Assembly: GCA_945952225.1 (NCBI GenBank) | Contig: CAMFHP010000090.1 | Location: 1 to 36,566 of the forward strand | DNA length: 36,566 bases | Origin: an uncultured Myxococcaceae bacterium | GTDB lineage: Bacteria; Myxococcota_A; Polyangia; Polyangiales; Ga0077539 | Reading direction: 5' to 3' | Shown here: piece by piece, positions 16,271 to 22,358 of the stretch | How positions within the stretch are numbered: position 1 is the stretch's first letter | How the letters are laid out: each line of letters begins with the position of its first letter | Notes under the pieces: model-generated | Database searches by the model: none | What the model was told of the DNA's origin: nothing | What the model saw: only the letters and a program-made list of their open reading frames with translations | Position numbers and translations under genes: made by a program

Positions 16271-17561
16271 TCCGCCGCGCGAGCGCGCGCACCGGGAGGC
16301 CCAGCGCGATGAGCGCGAACGAGGCCGCCACGAGGCGCGCGTCGTCGCGGGCGAACTGCACCAGCATCGCCACCGTCGACGCGAAGAACAGCACCGCGGG
16401 CCACGGGTACAGCGGCATCGCGTACGGACGCACGAGCGACGGATCGCGCCGCAGCTTCAGCGCCGCCAGCGCGCCCAGCGCATAGAAGGGCCACGCGCCC
16501 ACCACGAACACCTCGGCGAGCCGCGCCGCGTGCGACGACAGCGCGTACGGAACCGCCAGCACCGCCGTCCCCACGATGGCCCGATCGGGCGTGTGCCGTG
16601 GACCGAGTCGGTCGACGCCCGGGAGCACCGCGCCGAGCGCCGCGATCACGCGCGTGCCCGTGAGCACCGCGATCATGCATCCGCCGAAGGCCGAGAGCGT
16701 GACGAGGGCCGCCATGGCCCGCGCGCCCCACGCGCCCGCGAGCGCCGCGCCGAGGTCGTTGCCCGGCGCGCTCGATGCGGCGAGGGCCGCCGTGCCGAGC
16801 ACGCGGTGATAGCCCAGCACCACGAGGCCGTAGAGCGCCGCCACCGCCGCCGTGCCCGCGACGAGCGCACGCGGAATCGTCCGCGACGGATCGCGCACCT
16901 CGCCCGCGAGCGAGGTCACGTCGATCCATCCGTCGTAGGCCCAGAGCACGGGCACCAGCGCCGCGAGGATCGACGGCGACGCGACCGTGTGCGCGACCCG
17001 CTCCACGGGGGGCGCGGGCGCGGCGAGGGCGGCGAGTCCGGCGAGCGTGAGCCCCACGGTGCGCGCGAGGGTCGTGACGCTCTGCACGCGCGCCGCGCGG
17101 CGAACGCCCGAGACGTTCACCCACGCGACGAGCGCCACCACCGCGAGCGCGACGGGCGCCGTCGGGAGCCCGGTGACCGCTGCGAGGTGTCGCGCGAGCA
17201 CGCCCGCATAGAACGCCGCCGACGAGGGGACGAGCACTGCGAGCATCGCCCAGCCGAAGAGAAAGGCCACGCGTTCGCCCCACGCGCGGTGGAGGTACAC
17301 GTAGAGCCCGCCCGTTCCAGGGAGGGCCGCGCCGGGCTCCGCGAGGCTCAGCGCGCCGAGGAGCGAGAGCAGCGCGCCGAGGGCCCACACGGCGAGCGCG
17401 CGAAGGGTGCTGCCCGTGCGGGCGGCGACGTCGGCGGGGGTCTGAAAGATGCCGCTCCCCACCATCGCGCCCACGGTCACGAGCGTGGCGTCGAAGGGAC
17501 CGAGGGTGCGCGGCGGGGCGGTGGGCGGCGTGCGCGCGGCGGCGGTGTCGGCGGAGGCCAT
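16260..17561 (-). CDS. APC-family amino acid permease
   Basis: A 433-residue membrane protein with about twelve hydrophobic helices. The first helix carries the APC signature VGAMVGSGIFQTPADVA (the GSGIF substrate/ion-binding break). Later come ALPGTGGLYVYLHRAWG (the conserved segment before helix 3) and VPVLWAYDGWIDVTSLAGEVRDPSRTIPRAL, whose WAYDGW and conserved loop are typical of the APC/LAT-like amino-acid transporters. It moves amino acids or amines across the inner membrane; the exact substrate cannot be inferred. The C-terminus is short. The start ATG at 17561 follows 29 bp after the SlyD-type gene on the same strand, so the two may be co-transcribed. Confidence 0.87.
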   Translation of the reverse strand: MASADTAAARTPPTAPPRTLGPFDATLVTVGAMVGSGIFQTPADVAARTGSTLRALAVWALGALLSLLGALSLAEPGAALPGTGGLYVYLHRAWGERVAFLFGWAMLAVLVPSSAAFYAGVLARHLAAVTGLPTAPVALAVVALVAWVNVSGVRRAARVQSVTTLARTVGLTLAGLAALAAPAPPVERVAHTVASPSILAALVPVLWAYDGWIDVTSLAGEVRDPSRTIPRALVAGTAAVAALYGLVVLGYHRVLGTAALAASSAPGNDLGAALAGAWGARAMAALVTLSAFGGCMIAVLTGTRVIAALGAVLPGVDRLGPRHTPDRAIVGTAVLAVPYALSSHAARLAEVFVVGAWPFYALGALAALKLRRDPSLVRPYAMPLYPWPAVLFFASTVAMLVQFARDDARLVAASFALIALGLPVRALARRITR

Positions 17562-17590
17562 GGCCCGCGCTCGCGGAGGGGACGAGAACG

Positions 17591-18079
17591 TCAGTGGTGG
17601 TGGTGGCCGTCGGGGCCGTGCGCGTGGCCGTGCGTGAGCTCTTCTTCCGTGGCTTCACGAATGGCCTTCACCTCGACGTCGAAGTGCAGCGTCTCGCCCG
17701 CGAGGGGGTGGTTGCCGTCGAGCACCACGGTCTCGGCGTGGACTTCCTTCACCCACAGGACGATGTGCTCGCCGCGGCGTCCCACGGCTTCGAGCTGCAT
17801 GCCCACCTCGGGCTCCTCGCCTTCGGGGAGCGAGCTGCGGGGCACGGTGAGCACGCGGTCTCCGCGGTGGAGGCCGTAGCCGTCTTCGGGCTTCACCACC
17901 ACCGAGAGCTTGTCGCCCACGGCCTTGCCGAGCAGCGCCGACTCCAGACCGGGAACGATCTGTCCGCCGCCGTGGAGGTAGTGAAGCGGCTCGTCGCCCT
18001 CCGAGGTGTCGATGAGCGACCCGTCGGCGGTCTTGAGCGTGTAGTCGATGGCGACCACGCAGCGTTCGGCGATGTTCAT
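17591..18079 (-). CDS. slyD: SlyD-type FKBP peptidyl-prolyl isomerase
   Basis: A 162-residue cytoplasmic FKBP of the SlyD class, which catalyses cis-trans isomerisation of prolyl bonds and acts as a chaperone. The FKBP part begins VVAIDYTLKTADGSLIDTS and continues with HYLHGGGQIVPGLESALLG, the typical hinge before the inserted chaperone (IF) loop at about 70-130 (PEDGYGLHRGD, DGNHPLAGETLHFDVEV). The tail ends HGHAHGPDGHHHH, the nickel/metal-binding His-rich extension of SlyD, shorter than in E. coli. The ATG at 18079 has AAAGGA about 11 nt upstream. A 7-bp inverted repeat (18097-18123) borders that ribosome-binding site. An open frame extends far upstream but only this part has FKBP sequence. 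Confidence 0.92.
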   Translation of the reverse strand: MNIAERCVVAIDYTLKTADGSLIDTSEGDEPLHYLHGGGQIVPGLESALLGKAVGDKLSVVVKPEDGYGLHRGDRVLTVPRSSLPEGEEPEVGMQLEAVGRRGEHIVLWVKEVHAETVVLDGNHPLAGETLHFDVEVKAIREATEEELTHGHAHGPDGHHHH

Positions 18080-18096
18080 GGTGCGAGAGATCCTTT

Positions 18097-18123
18097 CTGC
18101 CCGACGCATCCGAGAACGGGCAG
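18097..18123 (-). promoter_or_regulatory. Inverted repeat in the slyD leader
   Basis: CTGCCCG at 18097-18103 and CGGGCAG at 18117-18123 are exact inverted repeats with a 13-nt centre, starting one base upstream of the slyD ribosome-binding AAAGGA (18091-18096 on the minus strand). It could be a repressor site or a leader hairpin that affects translation. Confidence 0.4.
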
Positions 18124-18289
18124 TGCGAGGTCGCACCCGGTCGAGACAGCGAGAGCGGCGCGGACCATGCCACCACTCCCGCGCGATGTCACCGCGCACC
18201 GCACCGGTCGCGCGCATGGTGAAATCTTGTGGTCTTCGCAGCCCGTGGTGTTTCTTCGCGCGGGGCGCAGAGCTCCGATACCCACACCG

Positions 18290-19207
18290 ATGCGCCGTCC
18301 CCTCACCATCGCCCTGCCCCTCGTCGCCCTCGCGGCGACCGCGACCGCCCTCCTCGCGAACCACGCGCCCCTCCGCGCGCAGCCGCGCACCGCGCAGAAC
18401 CGCCCGGCCCGCCCGTCGCGTCCGACGCGCGCCGCGCCCGCGCTCGATGCCGCCACGGCCTCGCCCGTCGACGCCTCCGTCGATGCGCCCGCCGTCGCGC
18501 GGAGCTGCCCCGCGGGCATGGTGCTCGCCGAGGGCGACTGGTGCGTGAACGTCGACCAGAAGTGCCTCCGCTGGCTCGACCCGGTGACGCAGATGCAGTG
18601 CGCCGAGTTCGAGCCCCCGCGCTGCACCTCGCGCCGTCGCCACATGGCCGTGTGCATCGACCGCTACGAGTATCCGAACCAGCCCGGCGTGAACCCCGTG
18701 GTGCAGACCAGCTGGTATGAGGCCCGACGGCTGTGTCGCGCGCAGGGCAAGCGACTCTGCACCGAGACCGAGTGGACCTTCTCGTGCGAGGGGCCGAACT
18801 TCTCGCCCTATCCCTACGGCCTCCGACGCGACCGCAACGCGTGCCGCATCGACTACCAGCCGCAGGCTCCCGACCGCGCGCGCCTCGGCGATCCGCGCTA
18901 CGAGATCGACGAGAGCGCGAGGCTCTACGGCGCGATGCCTTCGGGCACCATGCCCGGGTGTGTGAGCTGGGCCGGCGTGCACGACATGACCGGCAACGTC
19001 GACGAGTGGACCGTCAACGAAGAAGGCGTGCCCTTCGACTCGGCGCTCAAGGGCGGATGGTGGGGACCCATTCGCGCGCGGTGCCGTCCCGCGACGACGG
19101 CGCACAACGAAGGGTTCATCTACTACCAGATCGGCTTTCGCTGCTGCGCCGACCCCGATCCGCCCTACGGAACGTCGGGCGCCGACGGCGGAACCGACGG
19201 CGGCTGA
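18290..19207 (+). CDS. SUMF1/FGE-like secreted protein
   Basis: A 305-residue protein with a signal peptide (MRRPLTIALPLVALAATATALLA) and an Ala/Pro/Arg linker to about residue 65. The rest matches the formylglycine-generating-enzyme-like (SUMF1/PvdO) fold: CPAGMVLAEGDWCVNVDQKC, CIDRYEYPNQPGVNPVVQTSWYEARRLCRAQGKRLCTETEW, HDMTGNVDEWT and a final IGFRCC. The conserved GGSW before the last motif reads GGWW. Copper-ligand cysteines of true FGE cannot be placed by eye, so it may be a non-catalytic or differently acting relative, as many secreted Myxococcota members are. Start ATG 18290, divergent from slyD. Its last 43 bp overlap the 3' end of the convergent Dbr1-like gene. Confidence 0.85.
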   Translation: MRRPLTIALPLVALAATATALLANHAPLRAQPRTAQNRPARPSRPTRAAPALDAATASPVDASVDAPAVARSCPAGMVLAEGDWCVNVDQKCLRWLDPVTQMQCAEFEPPRCTSRRRHMAVCIDRYEYPNQPGVNPVVQTSWYEARRLCRAQGKRLCTETEWTFSCEGPNFSPYPYGLRRDRNACRIDYQPQAPDRARLGDPRYEIDESARLYGAMPSGTMPGCVSWAGVHDMTGNVDEWTVNEEGVPFDSALKGGWWGPIRARCRPATTAHNEGFIYYQIGFRCCADPDPPYGTSGADGGTDGG

Positions 19208-20148
19208 CTGTGCTCCGAGGCCTCGTCTTCGGACGGGGCCGCGCCCATCTCGTCACCGCGACGCTCGCGGGGCTCGATGCGAATGCGCGACGCGGTCTGG
19301 CGCTCGTCCCAGGGCTGCCCCGGTCGCCAGTTCACTTCGCCCGACGTGCCCCAGCCCACGGCCCGCACGATGTTGCCCTCCCAGCGCATCCAGAGGAAGC
19401 CGCCGTCGGGCCGCGCGGCCTGGTCGAGACACGCCACGCGGGTGACCCGTCCGTCGTCCCAGCGCAGCGTCGCCGCGTGGGGAACGTGCAGGTGACCGCA
19501 GAGCACCCAGCGCGGACGGAGCCCGCTCACCACCGCCGCCGCGTGCGGATTGCCCACCTGCGGCCAGTGCCGTTGACGGATGCCCCGCGCGCCCGCCCGG
19601 GCCACCGCGCTGTCACGCCCCGCGATGCCCCGCGGCCACTCGTGGAGCATCAGCACGTCGGCCGACGGAACGGCCCGCACGAGGTCCACGTCGGCCTGAC
19701 GGAAGTACCCCGCCTGCTTGCTGCTCTCGGCGCTCGTCGCGGGCATGCGCGGCCGATCGAAGCGCGTCGGGGCGTAGATGCCCGAGAGGTACGCGACACG
19801 CAGACCGTGCATCGCGCGAACGCCCGCACGACCGAGGTAGCGCACGCCGGGCACGAGCTCGCCGCCGTGGGGAAAGCGTTCGAGGTCTTCGAAGTCTTCG
19901 TTGTTGCCGCCCACGAACACGAACTCGCGACGCATGCGTCGCTCGCCGCGCGCGTAGGCCGCGAACTCGGCGGGCATGTTGCGCTTGGTCGATTTGCGAC
20001 GGTGGTCGTCGGGCGTGGCGAAGGTCTCGACGTCGCCCACCGCCCACACCGCGGCCACGGGCTCTCCGAGGTTCTTCTCCAGCTCCTCGACCCACTCCTC
20101 AACACGGAAGAATCTCCCGTGCACATCGCCGACAACCGCAACAAGCAT
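19165..20148 (-). CDS. Dbr1-like metallophosphoesterase (lariat-debranching-enzyme homologue)
   Basis: A 327-residue calcineurin-type phosphoesterase. Metal-site motifs: GDVHG (Asp8, His10), GD (Asp39), GGNNED (Asn82), LHEWPRG (His169) and GHLHV (His219, His221). From memory of eukaryotic RNA lariat debranching enzyme Dbr1, the first site matches residue for residue (human 8, 10 and 39), and the stretches MPAEFAAYARGE, FPHGGELVPGVRYLGRAGV, GLRVAYLSGIY, LHEWPRG, GNPHAAAVVSGLRPRW and the late TRVACLDQ all have Dbr1 counterparts. Dbr1 cuts 2'-5' branch bonds. Two differences: Dbr1's Cys8 is Asp here, and its catalytic His85 is Asn83. ATG 20148 gives the matching N-terminus; ATG 20193 is an alternative. 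Bacterial substrate unknown. Confidence 0.82.
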   Translation of the reverse strand: MLVAVVGDVHGRFFRVEEWVEELEKNLGEPVAAVWAVGDVETFATPDDHRRKSTKRNMPAEFAAYARGERRMRREFVFVGGNNEDFEDLERFPHGGELVPGVRYLGRAGVRAMHGLRVAYLSGIYAPTRFDRPRMPATSAESSKQAGYFRQADVDLVRAVPSADVLMLHEWPRGIAGRDSAVARAGARGIRQRHWPQVGNPHAAAVVSGLRPRWVLCGHLHVPHAATLRWDDGRVTRVACLDQAARPDGGFLWMRWEGNIVRAVGWGTSGEVNWRPGQPWDERQTASRIRIEPRERRGDEMGAAPSEDEASEHSQPPSVPPSAPDVP

Positions 20149-20209
20149 CGCGCCGGGGCGGAGCCTACCCCAACACGCCCGGCGATGTGCCATGCAGAGT
20201 TCCCCCACG

Positions 20210-20238
20210 GCACAGATCGGGAATCGGGGTTTTGTCAA
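20210..20238 (-). promoter_or_regulatory. Candidate promoter for the Dbr1-like gene
   Basis: A perfect minus-strand -35, TTGACA, lies at 20238-20233. Seventeen nt further the hexamer is CTGTGC, a weak -10. Transcription would begin near 20203, leaving a leader of about 55 nt before the ATG at 20148. Confidence 0.4.
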
Positions 20239-20283
20239 CCGACCGGGCTTCGGGGCGCTTGGGAACGGGAGAATCCGGTGAAA

Positions 20284-20476
20284 CTCGCGTTCGGAAGCGT
20301 TTTGACCGGGCGTTCTTGCCACGACCTCGCGTTCGGAAGCGTTCCGACCGGGAGATTTTGCCAGAACTCGCGTTCGGAAGCGTTCCAGCCGGGAGTTCTT
20401 GCCAGAGGGTCGCGTTCGGAAGGATCGGGACCGGGAGTTCTTGCCACGGCCTCCCGTTCCCGGGTGGACCAGGGGC
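20284..20476. repeat. 42-bp tandem repeat array, 4 units plus partial
   Basis: Units start at 20284, 20326, 20367, 20409 and (partial) 20451. Each opens with CTCGCGTTCGGAAGCGTT or close variants and ends with CCGGGAG-TTCTTGCCA. A decayed unit is visible at about 20250-20283. In unit 2 TCGGAA and TTCCGA form a 6-bp stem around GCG. There are no distinct spacers, so it is not a CRISPR array. Confidence 0.85.
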
Positions 20477-20493
20477 GAAGACCGGGGAACGGG
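20453..20493 (-). terminator. Candidate lgt terminator hairpin
   Basis: CCCGTTCCC at 20453-20461 is the exact complement of GGGAACGGG at 20485-20493, with a 23-nt loop. It lies 54 nt downstream of the lgt stop on the minus strand and overlaps the partial last repeat unit. No clear U-tract. Confidence 0.4.
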
Positions 20494-20546
20494 CGGGGAT
20501 GTGAAGCGGCGGGAAGGACGGCGCCGGGGAGGCGCTGCGGGGGCGA

Positions 20547-21833
20547 TCAGGCCGCGGGGGCGTCGGCGGGGGCTTCGACGGGCGCGAAGAGGTTCACGGG
20601 CTTCGCGGGGCGGCCGTTCTTGCGCATCTGGAGGTACAGCGGGACGCAGATCACCACCGACACGATGCCGATGAACTGCGAGGTCGAGAGGGGACCGACC
20701 ACGCCGCGCTCGGCGTCGTCGCGGATGATCTCCAGCATCGAGCGGCCGATGCCGTAGAGGATCGCGAAGGAGAGGAAGATCTGTCCTTCGAAGCTGCGGC
20801 GGCGCCAGAGGTACATGAGCGCGGCGAAGAGCGTGAGGCCCAGCGTCGACTCGTAGAGCTGCGTCGGGTGCACGGGCACCGAGTGCTGCGCCGAGTGCGA
20901 GATGTGGCAGAGGCGCTCGGTGGCGTTCCAGAGGCCGTGGTAGTCGCGCTCGCACACCTGCGGGTCGGCGCGGAAGCCCAGCGCCACGTGCTGCTGCCAC
21001 GCGGGCGAGCCGTGGTTGTCGGCCCAGTGCGGAAACGACCCGAGGAACTTCAGGAAGCCCGGCGCCGAGGGCGGGAGCGGACGTCCGAAGTCGCAGCCGT
21101 ACATGTAGCAACCGAGGCGGGTGATCATCAGTCCGGTGCCGAGCGAGGGCACCGCGGCGTCGGCCCAGGGCCACAGGCGGTAGCCCTTGCTGCGCAGGAA
21201 CACGATGGAGCCGAGCAGACCACCGATGAACCCGCCGTAGGCCACGAGGCCGCCCGAGCGGAGCTTCAGCATCGACCACAGCGTCGGGAACTCGCTGAGG
21301 TTCGTGAGGATGTACAGCACGCGCGACCCGGCCACGGCGGTGAACGCCGTGAACACGTAGCAGTCGGCCATGTGGCGCATGTACTCCTCGATGCGGGCCT
21401 TGTCGGTCTCGGGGCACTGCCGACGCATGAGCCCGAGCACGATGTACCAGCCCGCCACGAGCGAGAGGCCGAGCATCACGCCGTACGAGTAGATCGGGAG
21501 CGACTCCCACGGGGCGCGCCACGCGGCGCCGTTGGCGAACTGCTTGAGCACCGACACGACGCGCGCGGGGCCTTCGCCCACGATCGAGATCGGCGCGGCG
21601 AACGAGAACACGCCGAGCCCCACACCGATGGACACCAGCGCGTTGAAGGGAGAGTCGGCGGGGAGCGTGAAGCTCGACTCGGCAGGCTTCTCACCGTCCT
21701 TCGCGTCGGGCTTCTTCGGCTGCGGCGCCGAGCGGTTCACCGACACCACGATGGAGAAACAACCCCACAGGATCAGCAGCGGGACGATCACCTTGAACGC
21801 CCAGCCGGGGATCGTGAACATGACGGGATGCAT
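20547..21833 (-). CDS. lgt: Prolipoprotein diacylglyceryl transferase Lgt, enlarged
   Basis: A 428-residue inner-membrane enzyme that moves diacylglycerol from phosphatidylglycerol to the lipobox cysteine of prolipoproteins. Recognised by LPIYSYGVMLGLSLVAGWY (about 112-130), GGLVAYGGFIGG (194-205), TRLGCYMYGCDFGRP (238-252, with the essential Arg at 239) and HPTQLYE (322-328). The E. coli catalytic-loop His of HGGLIG is Tyr here, as in some other groups. It is much longer than the usual 260-300 residues: a 100-residue N-terminal extension with a charged Lys/Asp/Pro loop and extra hydrophobic segments, and an inserted loop at about 255-320 with two Cys. Start ATG 21833, or ATG 21821, which better fits the predicted promoter. 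Many predicted lipoproteins nearby are its likely substrates. Confidence 0.9.
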   Translation of the reverse strand: MHPVMFTIPGWAFKVIVPLLILWGCFSIVVSVNRSAPQPKKPDAKDGEKPAESSFTLPADSPFNALVSIGVGLGVFSFAAPISIVGEGPARVVSVLKQFANGAAWRAPWESLPIYSYGVMLGLSLVAGWYIVLGLMRRQCPETDKARIEEYMRHMADCYVFTAFTAVAGSRVLYILTNLSEFPTLWSMLKLRSGGLVAYGGFIGGLLGSIVFLRSKGYRLWPWADAAVPSLGTGLMITRLGCYMYGCDFGRPLPPSAPGFLKFLGSFPHWADNHGSPAWQQHVALGFRADPQVCERDYHGLWNATERLCHISHSAQHSVPVHPTQLYESTLGLTLFAALMYLWRRRSFEGQIFLSFAILYGIGRSMLEIIRDDAERGVVGPLSTSQFIGIVSVVICVPLYLQMRKNGRPAKPVNLFAPVEAPADAPAA

Positions 21834-21844
21834 ATGGGCGCCGC

Positions 21845-21873
21845 GGTGTAGGCGGGTGCGCCGTCGGGGTCAA
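21845..21873 (-). promoter_or_regulatory. Candidate lgt promoter
   Basis: Minus-strand -35 TTGACC (21873-21868), a 17-nt spacer and -10 TACACC (21850-21845). Transcription would start near 21838, only about 5 nt before ATG 21833 and 17 nt before ATG 21821. Either the lgt message is nearly leaderless or translation starts at 21821. Confidence 0.5.
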
Positions 21874-22066
21874 GAGCCCGACACCGCGCCGCGAAGAATC
21901 ACCGCGGTGGGAATCTCGCAGCGCGCGTCCGTCGTTGAGGGCTGCTGGCGAAGTTCTCTGCGCGGTGCGCGCAGCGGGGAGACGTGGGGTGTGTTTCCGA
22001 TCGTGCGAGCGGTCTCGCGTTGTCGTGGTGAGCGTGTGCGGGCAGTGGTGAGATCGTGCGGAGGGG

Positions 22067-22114
22067 CCGGTGAATGAATTCACCGGCAGGTAGGCGAAAG
22101 CCCCTCACGGGGCT
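22067..22114 (+). repeat. Palindrome-hairpin element, copy A
   Basis: CCGGTGAATGAATTCACCGG (22067-22086; 9-bp arms around GA), a 12-nt joint, then the hairpin AGCCCC-TCAC-GGGGCT (22099-22114), followed by CGCG. It is the mirror partner of copy B at 22243-22290. Looks like a REP-type bacterial repeat. Confidence 0.8.
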
Positions 22115-22242
22115 CGCGCTTCATTCTCCGGGAGCAACGCAGTCCCATTCGCACGATCGCTCCCGCTGCTCCACACGCAGCACCGTTCGCACGATCGGAG
22201 ACACACCCGAACCACGCGCCGCGAAGGCGACGCAGGATCGCG

Positions 22243-22290
22243 AGTCCCGTGAGGGACTTTCCCCTTGCTGCCGGTGAATTCATTCACCGG
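22243..22290 (-). repeat. Palindrome-hairpin element, copy B (inverted)
   Basis: The palindrome at 22271-22290 is the exact reverse complement of that in copy A. A 12-nt joint of matching length and the hairpin AGTCCC-GTGA-GGGACT (22243-22258) follow. Relative to copy A one C-G pair of the stem has become T-A, with both sides changed, so pairing is kept. Confidence 0.8.
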
Positions 22291-22294
22291 GAGC

Positions 22295-22326
22295 ACGCAG
22301 GCGCATCCGCACGCAGGCGCATCCGC
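22295..22326. repeat. 16-bp exact direct duplication
   Basis: ACGCAGGCGCATCCGC occurs twice without a gap at 22295-22310 and 22311-22326, right after palindrome copy B. Confidence 0.85.
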
Positions 22327-22358
22327 ACCATCGGAGACACACCCGGAGACGTGCGCGG

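Larger units (their letters stand above)
20149..20546. other. 398-bp intergenic region between lgt and the Dbr1-like gene
   Basis: No convincing gene. It holds, from left to right: the putative promoter of the Dbr1-like gene (20210-20238), a degenerate first unit and four good units of a 41-42-bp tandem repeat (20250-20450), and a hairpin that may end lgt transcription (20453-20493). Short frames across the repeats encode only repeat-derived peptides. Confidence 0.7.
21987..22344. repeat. Dispersed 23-bp motif, 3 full copies
   Basis: The motif contains GCACGATCGGAGACACACCC. Copies are at 22186-22208 (plus), 22322-22344 (plus, 21 of 23 identical) and 21987-22009 (minus orientation, 21 of 23 identical). 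A 12-base partial copy is at 22148-22159. They bracket the two palindromic elements. Confidence 0.75.
21834..22358. other. 525-bp intergenic region full of repeats
   Basis: No real gene. The region contains the lgt promoter (21845-21873), three copies of a 23-bp motif (21987-22009 inverted, 22186-22208 and 22322-22344), two inverted copies of a palindrome-plus-hairpin element (22067-22114 and 22243-22290) and a 16-bp duplication (22295-22326). Small open frames on both strands here derive from the repeats. Confidence 0.75.

Noticed and set aside
20235-20447. 70-codon minus-strand frame with repeated ARTPG/SERE peptides
   Set aside because: It runs exactly through the 42-bp array and has no start context; considered as a repeat by-product, though worth a quick search.
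20284-20476. Possible CRISPR array
   Set aside because: Units are contiguous with no unique spacers and vary internally; no cas genes nearby.
22074-22283. Two opposing small open frames (67 codons each) with near-identical ends
   Set aside because: Both ends are created by the inverted palindrome-hairpin elements; there is no ribosome-binding site or other sign of translation.
21987-22344. Insertion sequence
   Set aside because: There is no transposase-like frame and no target-site duplication could be defined; it may be non-autonomous.
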